A stretch of 62,646 bases of DNA. It comes from Bacteroides sp. (lineage in GTDB: Bacteria; Bacteroidota; Bacteroidia; Bacteroidales; Bacteroidaceae). Both the position numbers and the translations under genes were made by a program. The stretch lies in assembly GCA_021202275.1 (NCBI GenBank), contig JAJQDI010000022.1, positions 1 through 62,646 of the forward strand. Direction: 5' to 3'. The notes under the pieces were generated by a model. The model did not search any database. It was not told where the DNA came from and saw nothing but the letters and a program-made list of their open reading frames with translations. Below are positions 48,395 through 58,013 of the stretch, piece after piece (position 1 is the stretch's first letter; each line of letters starts with the position of its first letter).

Positions 48395-50575
48395 TCAGTT
48401 GGCCATTTCAGAGATAAACTTGATCCTCACCAGCCGTACTTCTTCTTCCGTAAACTCATCGCCCAACTCTTCCAACGCGTCTTCTATGCTGTCGGTCGTA
48501 GACTCTTTGAAGTAGTCATAAATATCCAGCAGATGATCTTCGTCCATGATCTCATCTAAGAAATAATCGATATTGAGCTTGGTTCCCGAATACACAATGG
48601 CTTCGACTTCATCCAGGAGTTCACTGAATTCGATCCCTTTGGACACAGCGATATCGTCTAAAGCCACTTTACGGTCTATGGTCTGAATGATAGATACTTT
48701 GAGCTTGGACTTATTAGCCACCGTACGCACCCTCAGATCTTCCGGGCGTTCGATCTCATTTTCCTCACAATGTTTCTTGATCAATACGCAGAACTCCTGT
48801 CCGTATCGTTTTGCCTTTCCGGCACCGACTCCGGGAATATTCTGCAATTCATCCAGAGACACCGGATAGATCGTAGCCATAGCCTCCAGAGAAGGGTCCT
48901 GGAAAATTACATACGGAGGCACCCCCAGCTTTTTGGAAAGCTTCTTACGAAGATCTTTCAGCATGGAATACAATACCGGGTCTACTGCGCAGGAACCACC
49001 CCCACGGGTAGGAGTTTCTTCTTCCGTTTCCTCGAATTCATTGTCTTCGGTTATTTTGAAAGAAACAGGTTTAGTGAGAAATTTCCTTCCCGCATCGGTT
49101 ACCTTCAGGGTACCGTAGTTTTCTACATCTTTTGCCAGATAGCCCGCAATAAGCGCTTGCCGGATCACCGCATTCCAGGTTTTGTCTTCTTCTCCCATAC
49201 CGGAACCGAACACCTCCAGGTCTTCATGTAAATGTGCTTGTACCTCGGATGTCTCCTTCCCTTGCAAAATGTCTATAACATAGTCGGTTTTAAAGTTTTC
49301 TTTCACCGCGATCACTGTCTCGATCACGGAACATAATAAGTCTTGAGCCTCCACTTGTTTTTTAGGGTTTAAACAGTTGTCACAATTTCCACAGTTTTCT
49401 TCCGTATACTCCTCGCCGAAATAATGCAATAATGTCTTTCGGCGACATACGGAAGATTCAGCATACGCAGCAGTCTCCAACAGCAGCTGCTTTCCGATTT
49501 CCTGCTCTGCCACAGGTTTGCCTTGCATGAACTTTTCCAGTTTCTGCAGGTCTTTATTTGTATAAAAAGTAATACATTTGCCTTCGCCCCCGTCTCTGCC
49601 GGCTCTTCCCGTCTCCTGGTAATAGCCTTCCAGACTTTTCGGGATATCGTAATGAATGACATACCTGACATCCGGCTTATCGATCCCCATCCCGAAGGCG
49701 ATAGTTGCCACGATCACCTCTATCCGCTCCATCAGGAAATCGTCCTGGTTCTGGGTGCGGGTAGCAGAGTCCATACCGGCGTGATAGGCCCGGGCATTGA
49801 CCCCGTTGGCTTGCAGTATCTCCGCCAGTTCTTCTACCTTCTTGCGACTCAGGCAATAGATGATACCTGACTTCTCCGGATGGTTGCGAATGAATTTAAT
49901 AATATCCTTATCGACGTTATTCGTCTTGGAACGTACTTCGTAGTAAAGGTTGGGACGGTTGAACGAGGACTTGAAGACCTCCGCGTTTACCATGCCCAGG
50001 TTTTTCTGGATATCGTGTTGTACTTTAGGTGTTGCGGTAGCTGTCAGCGCGATCAGAGGGGCTTTGCCGATCTCATTAATGATCGGTCGTATCCTCCGGT
50101 ATTCAGGTCTGAAGTCATGCCCCCACTCCGAGATACAATGCGCTTCGTCCACGGCATAAAAAGAGATCTTTACGCTTTTCAGGAATTCCACATTCTCCTC
50201 TTTCGTGAGTGACTCCGGAGCTACATACAGTAACTTGGTCTTTCCGGCCAGGATATCCGTACGTACCTGATCGATCGCGCTTTTGTTCAACGAAGAATTA
50301 ATAAAATGGGCCACCCCATCTTCTTCACTGAAATTGCGCATGGCATCTACCTGATTCTTCATCAACGCGATCAGCGGAGAGATCACAATAGCTGTACCCT
50401 CCATCAATAAGGAAGGCAACTGATAGCACAAAGATTTCCCCCCACCTGTCGGCATCAGGACAAATGTGTCCTTGCCATCAAGCAGATTATATATGATAGC
50501 TTGTTGATTGCCTTTGAAATTGTCGAATCCAAAGTACTCTTTCAGGTGGTCAATCAGATTCTTCTTTTCTGCCAT
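48395..50575 (-). CDS. recQ: ATP-dependent DNA helicase RecQ
   Basis: 726 aa. Helicase motifs: PTGGGKSLCYQLPS (Walker A, about 41-54), VDEAHCISEWGHDFRPEYR (DEAH box and RecQ aromatic loop), and QETGRAGRDGGEGKC (motif VI). A zinc-binding RQC part has CRRKTLLHYFGEEYTEENCGNCDNC (outlined). An HRDC domain covers about 535-610 (PPYVIFQDPSLEAMA; LQNIPGVGAGKAKRYG), then a charged C-terminal tail of about 110 residues. It unwinds DNA in recombination and repair. It follows tig-clpP-clpX. Confidence 0.95.
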   Translation of the reverse strand: MAEKKNLIDHLKEYFGFDNFKGNQQAIIYNLLDGKDTFVLMPTGGGKSLCYQLPSLLMEGTAIVISPLIALMKNQVDAMRNFSEEDGVAHFINSSLNKSAIDQVRTDILAGKTKLLYVAPESLTKEENVEFLKSVKISFYAVDEAHCISEWGHDFRPEYRRIRPIINEIGKAPLIALTATATPKVQHDIQKNLGMVNAEVFKSSFNRPNLYYEVRSKTNNVDKDIIKFIRNHPEKSGIIYCLSRKKVEELAEILQANGVNARAYHAGMDSATRTQNQDDFLMERIEVIVATIAFGMGIDKPDVRYVIHYDIPKSLEGYYQETGRAGRDGGEGKCITFYTNKDLQKLEKFMQGKPVAEQEIGKQLLLETAAYAESSVCRRKTLLHYFGEEYTEENCGNCDNCLNPKKQVEAQDLLCSVIETVIAVKENFKTDYVIDILQGKETSEVQAHLHEDLEVFGSGMGEEDKTWNAVIRQALIAGYLAKDVENYGTLKVTDAGRKFLTKPVSFKITEDNEFEETEEETPTRGGGSCAVDPVLYSMLKDLRKKLSKKLGVPPYVIFQDPSLEAMATIYPVSLDELQNIPGVGAGKAKRYGQEFCVLIKKHCEENEIERPEDLRVRTVANKSKLKVSIIQTIDRKVALDDIAVSKGIEFSELLDEVEAIVYSGTKLNIDYFLDEIMDEDHLLDIYDYFKESTTDSIEDALEELGDEFTEEEVRLVRIKFISEMAN

Positions 50576-50734
50576 TTTATTAAGGTTGTTTGTTTCAATA
50601 CCATGTTAAATATGTGTCGTGACTCATAAGTGTTGTAACAAAGTTAGAAACAACTTCCAAAATAGCAAATATTCATTACCGAATATTTTCAAGAATTGCA
50701 TGAACCCCCTGTTAAATTCACTTTGTCAGTCCGC

Positions 50735-51985
50735 TCAGGCCGTTTGCAGCCTGGAAAGATTGGCCTTTTCCAGTTGTTTTTGCGCATATTCCAGGCTCAC
50801 CTGATAGGCATTCCGCTCTTGGGAAGGGATCTCGAACATGACATCCATCATGATGGTTTCCACAATAGAACGCAGTCCGCGGGCACCCAGTTTATATTCC
50901 ACCGCTTTGTCGACAATATATTCCAGTACCTCCTCGTCGAACGTAAGTTCGATCCCATCCATCTCGAACAATTTGATATATTGTTTGATGATCGAGTTTT
51001 TAGGCTCGGTCAGGATAGACCGCAGCGCCTCCCGGTCCAGAGGTTCCAGATAGGTCAGTACCGGCAGACGTCCGATGATCTCCGGAATGAGTCCGAACGA
51101 CTTCAGATCCTGCGGGGCAATATACTGCATCATATTCCCTTTGTCTATTTTAGCACTGTCCCTGGAAGCATTGAAACCTACCACATGGGTATTGAGTCGC
51201 TGGGCGATCTTCTTTTCGATACCATCGAAAGCTCCGCCACAGATAAACAGGATATTCCGGGTATTCACCGGGATCATCTTCTGATCCGGATGTTTACGCC
51301 CTCCCTGAGGGGGAACATTGACAATAGATCCTTCGAGTAGCTTCAGCAATCCCTGCTGCACCCCTTCTCCACTTACGTCACGGGTAATAGAGGGATTGTC
51401 ACTCTTGCGGGCTATCTTATCGATCTCATCGATAAATACAATTCCCTGCTCCGCTTTAGGAACATTGTAGTCGGCCACCTGCAACAGACGGGTCAGGATG
51501 CTTTCGATATCTTCTCCCACATATCCGGCCTCTGTCAATACAGTAGCATCTACAATGGTGAAAGGGACATGCAGGAGCTTGGCTATCGTACGGGTCAGCA
51601 ATGTTTTGCCGGTACCCGTACTTCCTACCATGATAATATTTGATTTCTCGATCTCGACATCATCCCCGTCATTCACCTGCAAGAGTCGTTTGTAGTGGTT
51701 ATAGACCGAGACCGAAAGAAAACGCTTGGCATCCGTCTGCCCGATGACATACTGATCCAGGAATTTCTTGATCTCCACAGGTTTGGGAAGATCTTCAAAG
51801 TTGAGTTGTGCCGGTTTGTTCTTTTTTTGTGAGATACCGTGAGCCTCCTGCGCGATCTCGTTGGCCTGTATGCTACAGACATCACAGATATTCCCGTGCA
51901 GACCGGTGATCAGCAGACCTACCTCCTCCTCTGCACGGCCGCAGAAACTACATTTCTTTTTGTTGCTGTTTTTTGATCCTGCCAT
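50735..51985 (-). CDS. clpX: ATP-dependent protease ATPase subunit ClpX
   Basis: 416 aa. An N-terminal zinc-binding domain ([11 protein letters not shown] ... CDVC) is followed by the AAA+ core: [12 protein letters not shown] (Walker A), [12 protein letters not shown] (Walker B), and sensor 2 [10 protein letters not shown]. It unfolds tagged substrates and feeds them to ClpP. The start lies one base after the clpP stop region, so the two are cotranscribed. Confidence 0.97.
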   Translation of the reverse strand: MAGSKNSNKKKCSFCGRAEEEVGLLITGLHGNICDVCSIQANEIAQEAHGISQKKNKPAQLNFEDLPKPVEIKKFLDQYVIGQTDAKRFLSVSVYNHYKRLLQVNDGDDVEIEKSNIIMVGSTGTGKTLLTRTIAKLLHVPFTIVDATVLTEAGYVGEDIESILTRLLQVADYNVPKAEQGIVFIDEIDKIARKSDNPSITRDVSGEGVQQGLLKLLEGSIVNVPPQGGRKHPDQKMIPVNTRNILFICGGAFDGIEKKIAQRLNTHVVGFNASRDSAKIDKGNMMQYIAPQDLKSFGLIPEIIGRLPVLTYLEPLDREALRSILTEPKNSIIKQYIKLFEMDGIELTFDEEVLEYIVDKAVEYKLGARGLRSIVETIMMDVMFEIPSQERNAYQVSLEYAQKQLEKANLSRLQTA

Positions 51986-51986
51986 A

Positions 51987-52652
51987 TTATTTTCTGATCA
52001 ACACTTCATCTACCATACCATATTCTTTAGCCTCCTGAGACGTCATCCAGTAGTCCCGGTCCGAGTCGGCCCATACCTTCTCAAAAGGAGTATGCGAATG
52101 TTCGGAAATAATGGTATAAAGTTCTTTCTTCATTTTTACGATCTCCCGGGCAGTGATCTCGATATCCGAAGCCTGTCCCTGGGCACCTCCCAGAGGCTGG
52201 TGGATCATAACGCGCGCGTGTCTCAGTGCCGAACGCTTGCCTTCGGTACCTGCAACCAGCAACACCGCGGCCATAGAAGCAGCTATACCTGTACAGATAG
52301 TAGCCACATCACTGGAGATGAATTGCATCGTATCATAAATACCCAGACCGGCATATACCGATCCGCCCGGCGAATTGATGTATATGGAAATATCCTTACC
52401 CACATCTACCGAATCCAGATACAACAACTGTGCCTGTAATGTATTGGCTGTATAATCATCGATCTGTGTACCCAGGAAAATGATCCGGTCCATCATCAGA
52501 CGGGAGAATACATCCAACTGAGTCACATTCAACTGTCTTTCTTCCAGAATGTACGGATTCAGATAACTGGCTTGTGAACTGATCACGCCATCCAATGCCA
52601 GACCATTCATCCCCAGATGCCTGGTCGCATATTTTCTAAAATCATCCATCAT
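51987..52652 (-). CDS. clpP: ATP-dependent Clp protease proteolytic subunit
   Basis: 221 aa. The catalytic Ser is in [14 protein letters not shown] and the His in [26 protein letters not shown] forms the substrate strand region. An N-terminal extension of about 30 residues is usual for Bacteroidetes ClpP. It is the middle gene of tig-clpP-clpX. A double ATG at the start leaves a one-codon ambiguity. Confidence 0.97.
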   Translation of the reverse strand: MMDDFRKYATRHLGMNGLALDGVISSQASYLNPYILEERQLNVTQLDVFSRLMMDRIIFLGTQIDDYTANTLQAQLLYLDSVDVGKDISIYINSPGGSVYAGLGIYDTMQFISSDVATICTGIAASMAAVLLVAGTEGKRSALRHARVMIHQPLGGAQGQASDIEITAREIVKMKKELYTIISEHSHTPFEKVWADSDRDYWMTSQEAKEYGMVDEVLIRK

Positions 52653-52787
52653 TGTTTTCTCTATTTTAAAGGATTAATATCTATACAAAGAAACAAAAAA
52701 GGGATACGTTATAAAAAACACAGAGTTATAAATATATAAAAACTCTGTGTTTGTGTATCTGTACAACTCCTTACGGAGCGTGACCGA

Positions 52788-54143
52788 TCAGGCGAAAAGT
52801 TTGTTAAACTCTTCTACGCTCACCATTTTCTGATTCAATTTTACTTTTTCTTTCAAAGCGGCCGACAACTTCGCTTCTACCACACGATTGACCAATCCGT
52901 CGATGCTTTCTTTTTTCTTGAGCATCTCCTGCGCGTAATTGTCGAGCAGTTCATCGGGAACAGTCATCATACCGTATTGCGCAAACTGAGCTTTGGTAGC
53001 TTCTCTGGCCATCTGTATCACATCCTCCTGCTCTACCTTGATCTCATTTTCTTTCACAAGCCGCTCTTTGATCAGGTGCCAGGTGAGTTCTTCAATGCTC
53101 TTGTCATAGTTCTCATTGACAAACTCTTCTCCCTTTTCCTGATTGTTGAGGAGCATGATGCGCTTGAGGATCGCATCGGGGAACTCGAGTTTACCCGCTT
53201 TCCCGATCAATGCCTTACGCACATCCAGCAGGAATTTATAATTGCTATCCGCGACAAACTGTCCGGCAATGTTCTCTTTTACTTTGGTGCGGAACTCTTC
53301 TTCGCTGCTCACAACACCTTCTCCGAATACCTGGTCGAAAAGTTCCTGGTTTAGTTCACCATCGATAAAACGGGTGATCTCTTCTACCCGGAAGCCGAAA
53401 TCAGACTGCATATCAGCTACCGCTTCCTTTTCGATCTTCAACAGAGAAGCGATCTCCGCTTCATTGCCACCGAAGGCTTTGTGGGGATTGAAGGTAAGCA
53501 CATCGTTTACTTTCGCTGTAGAGAAAATCGCTTTCTGCTCTTCGTCAGACATATAAGAAGGCATCATCACCGCGCCTTCTACCTGGATACCTCCTTCTTT
53601 GGTGCTACCGTTCTCGTCCAGCTCCGCCAACAGTCCTTTCAGCATATCTTTATCCTGGTAGTTGTCTACCTGTTCATATTTACCGGTACGTTGGGTATAG
53701 CTCTTGATCTGATTATCTACCATCTCGTCTGTTACATCGATGGTGTAATAGTCTATTTTATCTTTAGCGGTAAGTTCTGCCTGAAACTCCGGAGCCAGAG
53801 CAATATCGAAAAGGAACTCAAAATCTTCCATGGTATCGAAATCCACTACCGGCTGCTTGTCTTCATTCGGCAGAGGCTCACCCAGGATATTCAGATCGTT
53901 CTCTTTGATGTATCCGTATACTTTTTCCGAAAGCAACTTATTGACCTCTTCCGCGACAGCCGACTTTCCATACATCTTCTTCACCAGGCTTATAGGTACC
54001 ATTCCTTTGCGGAATCCCGGCAACTGAGCTTTCTGACGAAGCGTTTTCAATGATTTATCTACCTGCTCCTGATAGTCAGCTTTTTCGATCTTTACGGTAA
54101 GTAACGCGCTTACTTTGTCAATGTTTTGCAATGAAACGTCCAT
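52788..54143 (-). CDS. tig: Trigger factor
   Basis: 451 aa. An N-terminal ribosome-binding domain has LPGFRKGMVPISLVKKMYG (the GFRxGxxP signature). The central PPIase-like part at about 160-245 is diverged from the FKBP pattern, and the C-terminal helical chaperone arms follow (VNRVVEAKLSAALKEKVKL). It is a ribosome-bound folding factor that meets nascent chains. A -7 box TAATTTTG lies at 54196-54203 on the minus strand. Confidence 0.92.
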   Translation of the reverse strand: MDVSLQNIDKVSALLTVKIEKADYQEQVDKSLKTLRQKAQLPGFRKGMVPISLVKKMYGKSAVAEEVNKLLSEKVYGYIKENDLNILGEPLPNEDKQPVVDFDTMEDFEFLFDIALAPEFQAELTAKDKIDYYTIDVTDEMVDNQIKSYTQRTGKYEQVDNYQDKDMLKGLLAELDENGSTKEGGIQVEGAVMMPSYMSDEEQKAIFSTAKVNDVLTFNPHKAFGGNEAEIASLLKIEKEAVADMQSDFGFRVEEITRFIDGELNQELFDQVFGEGVVSSEEEFRTKVKENIAGQFVADSNYKFLLDVRKALIGKAGKLEFPDAILKRIMLLNNQEKGEEFVNENYDKSIEELTWHLIKERLVKENEIKVEQEDVIQMAREATKAQFAQYGMMTVPDELLDNYAQEMLKKKESIDGLVNRVVEAKLSAALKEKVKLNQKMVSVEEFNKLFA

Positions 54144-54195
54144 TATGACAATTATTTATTTGATTTATATTCGATTCTATTTATAAATAAGGGTG

Positions 54196-54203
54196 CAAAA
54201 TTA
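54196..54203 (-). promoter_or_regulatory. -7 box TAATTTTG of tig
   Basis: Exact TAnnTTTG match on the minus strand, 52 bases before the tig start. Confidence 0.5.
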
Positions 54204-54535
54204 GTGCTAATCTTTCAATTATCAAAAAACATGCTCCACTATTTTATTGCCTTACCCCTTGTAGGGGACAACTCCCCATTCACCAGATTGTAACAGGAAA
54301 GGAGGCTCATCGCACGGGAAACAGGTTACATGTAAGATTTTTCATCTTTCCGAATGGTGCGAATTGCTGGCTTAAAGAACGTTATCTTTATTATTTTTCA
54401 GATAATTAATCAAAAGAACTCTCCTGTTTTTATTGTTTTTTAAAAATAAATGTGTTTCTTTGTTGCCGAATGATGGCGCATTAGTTTCGCGATTTTATTA
54501 CAAGTTTTTACTTTCCGTTTTCAAAACGTTTTTGT

Positions 54536-54589
54536 AAACTCTCTGTTATTCTAAATCTTTGTTATTATCCGCCGTTATTCAGAGAGTTT
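54536..54589 (+). promoter_or_regulatory. Leader inverted repeat of the RRM gene
   Basis: AAACTCTCTG (54536-54545) pairs perfectly with CAGAGAGTTT (54580-54589), enclosing 34 bases, 33 bases before the start codon. It may fold in the mRNA leader. Many RRM and cold-shock mRNAs have structured leaders, but the role here is an inference. Confidence 0.45.
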
Positions 54590-54621
54590 TATTCATTTAT
54601 TTATTTTTTATTTTTTTCATT

Positions 54622-54867
54622 ATGAACATTTATGTAGGAAACCTTAACTACCGTGTTAGGGAAGCAGACATTCAACAAGTTATGGAAGATTACGGTACAG
54701 TAAACTCTGTAAAAGTAATCATGGATCGTGAAACAGGCCGTTCAAAAGGTTTTGCTTTCGTGGAAATGCCTGATGATTCGGAAGGCGCTAAAGCGATTGC
54801 CGAACTGAATGGCGCAGAGTACGAAGGACGTACAATGGTTGTGAAAGAAGCCAGACCTAAATTCTAA
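54622..54867 (+). CDS. RRM-type RNA-binding protein
   Basis: 81 aa from ATG 54622. A single RNA-recognition motif: RNP2 IYVGNL at residues 3-8 and RNP1 KGFAFVEM at about 43-50. It resembles the glycine-rich RNA-binding proteins of cyanobacteria and Bacteroidetes but lacks the Gly-rich tail. It likely acts as a post-transcriptional regulator or RNA chaperone. A strong terminator follows at 54895. Confidence 0.93.
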   Translation: MNIYVGNLNYRVREADIQQVMEDYGTVNSVKVIMDRETGRSKGFAFVEMPDDSEGAKAIAELNGAEYEGRTMVVKEARPKF

Positions 54868-54894
54868 AGAAAGAAACATAGGGAAATAAAAGAG

Positions 54895-54928
54895 ACCTCT
54901 GGCCTGGAAAGGCCGGAGGTTTTTTTTG
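54895..54928 (+). terminator. Terminator of the RRM gene
   Basis: A stem of ACCTCT-GGCC with GGCC-GGAGGT (54895-54920) and eight T after it. Confidence 0.9.
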
Positions 54929-54943
54929 TAACCGGAATTTCAT

Positions 54944-55420
54944 ATGTCATACCACATAGAGCAGATCACCTGTAATAAAGAAAGTTATCTGGAACTGTTA
55001 CTGATTGCAGACCCCTCTGAGGAGATGGTACGTTCCTATCTGTCTGCCGGAGATCTGTATGTAATGAAAAAAGAAGAAGTGGTCGTATGTGCTGCCCTGA
55101 TGACAGCGGAGGGAGATAGGGTCGAACTCAAAAACCTCGTCACGCATCCTTCTCACCTCAGACAAGGACATGCTACCCGGATGATGAAATACCTGATGGA
55201 GCGATACAGCAACCGGAAGATCTGCTTAGGAACCGGTGGTACAGGGATAGAAGGAATAGAATTCTTTCAGCTCACTTTCTACAAGAAAATGGGATTTCAG
55301 GTAACAGATGTGATCCGGAACTATTTTATAGAGAACTATCCGGAACCTATTTATGAAGAGAACGGCATGCAATGTGTAGACAGGATCTGGCTGGAATATA
55401 TACCGGAAGCAATCAGATAA
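54944..55420 (+). CDS. GNAT-family N-acetyltransferase
   Basis: 158 aa. Acetyl-CoA-binding motif A: VELKNLVTHPSHLRQGHATRMMKYL (outlined), with the Q-x-x-G-x-A variant RQGHATRM. FFQLTFYKKMGFQV is motif B. It should acetylate an amine on a small molecule or protein. It is convergent with lptB, five bases between the stop codons. Confidence 0.85.
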   Translation: MSYHIEQITCNKESYLELLLIADPSEEMVRSYLSAGDLYVMKKEEVVVCAALMTAEGDRVELKNLVTHPSHLRQGHATRMMKYLMERYSNRKICLGTGGTGIEGIEFFQLTFYKKMGFQVTDVIRNYFIENYPEPIYEENGMQCVDRIWLEYIPEAIR

Positions 55421-55425
55421 CCGCT

Positions 55426-56181
55426 TTACAACTGGAAATCTTTCCGCCGCAAGACAAAGCTGTTGCTGAGATATTTCTCACGAACGACCTGGTTTTCGGC
55501 CAGTTCTTCAGGAGTACCCTGGAAAAGAATCTTTCCTTCAAACAAGAGATAAGCTCTGTCGGTGATACTTAACGTCTCCTGTACGTTGTGGTCTGTGATC
55601 AGAATACCGATATTGCGGTCTTTGAGTTTCCATACGATCTGCTGAATATCTTCCACAGCGATCGGGTCTACTCCGGCAAAGGGTTCATCCAGCATAATGA
55701 ACTTGGGATCGATAGCCAGACAACGGGCGATCTCCGTACGCCGGCGTTCTCCTCCGGAGAGCTGATTTCCCAGGTTCTTCCGTACTTTCTGCAAACGGAA
55801 TTCGGCGATCAGACTTTCCAGTTTGTCTTTCTGATAGTCCAGAGGCTTATTGGTCATTTCAAGCACAGAAGCGATATTGTCTTCCACGCTCATCTGACGA
55901 AATACCGAAGCCTCCTGCGCCAGGTATCCGATACCGGTCTGGGCACGTTTGTATACCGGATATTTGGTGATCTCCAGATCGTCCAGAAAAATACGCCCTT
56001 CGTTGGGAGTGATAAGGCCCACGGTCATGTAAAAAGAGGTTGTTTTTCCGGCACCGTTGGGCCCCAGTAGTCCCACGATCTCTCCCTGCTCTACATGGAT
56101 CGAAACATGGTTCACAACCGTACGTTTGCCATATTTCTTCACCAGATCCTCGGTCCGAAGTATCATTTTACTATTTTCCAT
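55426..56181 (-). CDS. lptB: LPS export ABC ATPase LptB
   Basis: 251 aa. Walker [13 protein letters not shown] near 38-49, Q-loop [18 protein letters not shown], signature [15 protein letters not shown], and Walker [20 protein letters not shown], the last two diagnostic of LptB. It powers LPS extraction from the inner membrane with LptFG. A -7 box TACATTTG (56385-56392, minus) lies 204 bases upstream, implying a long leader. Confidence 0.95.
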   Translation of the reverse strand: MENSKMILRTEDLVKKYGKRTVVNHVSIHVEQGEIVGLLGPNGAGKTTSFYMTVGLITPNEGRIFLDDLEITKYPVYKRAQTGIGYLAQEASVFRQMSVEDNIASVLEMTNKPLDYQKDKLESLIAEFRLQKVRKNLGNQLSGGERRRTEIARCLAIDPKFIMLDEPFAGVDPIAVEDIQQIVWKLKDRNIGILITDHNVQETLSITDRAYLLFEGKILFQGTPEELAENQVVREKYLSNSFVLRRKDFQL

Positions 56182-56384
56182 ACCCTCTTAGAGCCTGTTT
56201 AAATTTTCCACGACTAATCTGTTCTCTCTGATTTCTGCCCTTTCTTCTGTTTTCTTGTGGCGTCATTTCCCTCTTTTCCCGGCTCAAACAGTCTGCTGTT
56301 ATCGCCCTGGAACTAGAAAAATGGATCTGAAAATAAGCCTGGATACAGGAACGGGCAAAATGCACACAGGCTCTTATTTTGCGG

Positions 56385-56392
56385 CAAATGTA
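56385..56392 (-). promoter_or_regulatory. -7 box TACATTTG of lptB
   Basis: Exact TAnnTTTG match; the start codon is 203 bases further on. No better match lies nearer. Confidence 0.4.
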
Positions 56393-56414
56393 GTAAAAAT
56401 AAGCCGAAATAATG

Positions 56415-56422
56415 TACATTTG
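56415..56422 (+). promoter_or_regulatory. -7 box TACATTTG of mlaE
   Basis: Exact TAnnTTTG match 17 bases before the mlaE start. It is divergent from, and 22 bases away from, the lptB box. Confidence 0.55.
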
Positions 56423-56439
56423 CAACAAATTAAAGGTTT

Positions 56440-57183
56440 ATGCATAAAGCGTTAAAAACAGTTGGAAGATACCTTCTCCTGATGAAGCGAACCTTTTCGA
56501 GGCCGGAACGGTTAAGCATGTACTTCAAACAATACATCAAAGAAATCGAACAACTGGGGGTGAATTCGATCGGCATTGTACTGCTCATCTCTTTCTTTAT
56601 CGGAGCCGTGATCACGATACAGATCAAACTCAATATTGAAAGTCCCTGGATGCCCCGTTGGACCGTAGGGTATGTAACCCGGGAGATCCTGTTGCTGGAA
56701 TTCTCTTCTTCCATCATGTGTCTGATACTTGCCGGAAAAGTGGGTTCTAACATTGCTTCGGAATTGGGGACCATGCGGGTTACCCAACAGATAGACGCGC
56801 TGGAGATCATGGGGGTCAACTCCGCCTCGTATCTGATCCTGCCCAAAATCGCAGCCATGGTTTCCGTGATACCGATATTGGTAACGTTCAGCATATTCGC
56901 AGGTATCATCGGTGCGTTCGCCACGTGTTGGTTTGCCGGGGTGATGTCTGCCAATGATCTGGAATATGGACTGCAATATATGTTTGTAGAATGGTTTATC
57001 TGGTGCAGTTTCATCAAATCATTGTTTTTCGCTTTCATTATCGCCAGCGTTTCTTCTTTCTTCGGCTATACAGTAGAAGGTGGCTCCATTGCGGTAGGTA
57101 AATCTTCTACAGACGCTGTGGTGAGCAGCAGCGTCCTGATCCTGTTTTCCGACCTGGTACTCACTAAACTTCTGATGGGATGA
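56440..57183 (+). CDS. MlaE-type ABC transporter permease
   Basis: 247 aa, five or six membrane helices. MlaE/YrbE signatures: FFIGAVITIQIKLN, LAGKVGSNIASELGTMRVTQQIDALEIMGVNS (outlined), and GYTVEGGSIAVGKSSTDAVV. It works with the ATPase whose start overlaps its stop by four bases (57180-57183). The pair transports phospholipids between membranes. The substrate-binding MCE protein (mlaD) is not in the window. Confidence 0.9.
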   Translation: MHKALKTVGRYLLLMKRTFSRPERLSMYFKQYIKEIEQLGVNSIGIVLLISFFIGAVITIQIKLNIESPWMPRWTVGYVTREILLLEFSSSIMCLILAGKVGSNIASELGTMRVTQQIDALEIMGVNSASYLILPKIAAMVSVIPILVTFSIFAGIIGAFATCWFAGVMSANDLEYGLQYMFVEWFIWCSFIKSLFFAFIIASVSSFFGYTVEGGSIAVGKSSTDAVVSSSVLILFSDLVLTKLLMG

Positions 57184-57950
57184 TCGAGATCAAGAATCTA
57201 TATAAATCTTTCGAAGGCAAAGACGTATTGAAAGATATAAACGCCACGTTCGAGAATGGGAAGACAAACCTCATTATCGGGCAGAGTGGTTCCGGAAAAA
57301 CAGTTCTGATGAAATGTATTGTAGGCTTGCTGATCCCGGACAAAGGAGAAGTGCTATACGATAACCGGAACTTTCTGACGATGGGCAAAAAGGAAAGAAA
57401 GATGTTGCGCAGGGAGATGGGAATGATCTTCCAGAGTGCGGCCCTGTTTGACTCTTTGTCTGTTCTGGAAAATGTGATGTTCCCGCTGAATATGTTCAGT
57501 AATCTCAATCACCGCGAGAAGGTAAAAAGGGCGATGTTCTGCTTAGACAGGGTAAACCTGAGCGATGCCAAAGATAAGTTTCCCGGAGAGATCAGCGGAG
57601 GTATGCAGAAGCGCGTGGCTATCGCCCGGGCTATTGCTTTAGAACCTCAGTATCTGTTCTGTGATGAGCCCAACTCGGGGCTGGATCCGAAAACCTCGCT
57701 TGTCATCGACGAATTGGTCCACGACATTACACAGGAATACCAGATCACCACCATCATCAATACACACGACATGAACTCGGTGATGGGCATTGGGGAGAAG
57801 ATCATCTATATCTACGAAGGGAATAAAGAATGGGAAGGAATCAAAGAAGACATATTCACCTCTTCCAATCAGAAACTGAATGATTTTATCTTTGCTTCGG
57901 ATCTGTTCCGCAAGGTCAAAGAGGTGGAAGTACAGCAACTGGAAGGTTAA
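57180..57950 (+). CDS. MlaF-type ABC transporter ATPase
   Basis: 256 aa. Walker A GQSGSGKTVLMKCI near 34-47, signature ISGGMQKRVAIARAIALEP, and Walker B YLFCDEPNSGLDPKTS, with the H-loop Asn-Thr-His-Asp. It is the energising subunit of the MlaE permease and overlaps it by four bases. A perfect hairpin terminator follows at 57971. Confidence 0.92.
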   Translation: MIEIKNLYKSFEGKDVLKDINATFENGKTNLIIGQSGSGKTVLMKCIVGLLIPDKGEVLYDNRNFLTMGKKERKMLRREMGMIFQSAALFDSLSVLENVMFPLNMFSNLNHREKVKRAMFCLDRVNLSDAKDKFPGEISGGMQKRVAIARAIALEPQYLFCDEPNSGLDPKTSLVIDELVHDITQEYQITTIINTHDMNSVMGIGEKIIYIYEGNKEWEGIKEDIFTSSNQKLNDFIFASDLFRKVKEVEVQQLEG

Positions 57951-57970
57951 GAAAGGTACAGTTTATTCAT

Positions 57971-58004
57971 CAAAAAGCTCCGAAGATATTTCCGGAGCTT
58001 TTTG
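57971..58004. terminator. Bidirectional terminator, mlaF and era-der
   Basis: A perfect 12-bp stem CAAAAAGCTCCG / CGGAGCTTTTTG (57971-57982 with 57993-58004) between convergent genes, with A and T runs in the arms. Confidence 0.9.
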
Positions 58005-58013
58005 ATTGCCTGA

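Larger units (their letters stand above)
54144..54621. other. Divergent region, tig to RRM gene
   Basis: 478 bases. Holds the tig -7 box (54196-54203) and the long AT-rich leader of the RRM gene with an extended inverted repeat (54536-54589). Confidence 0.45.
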
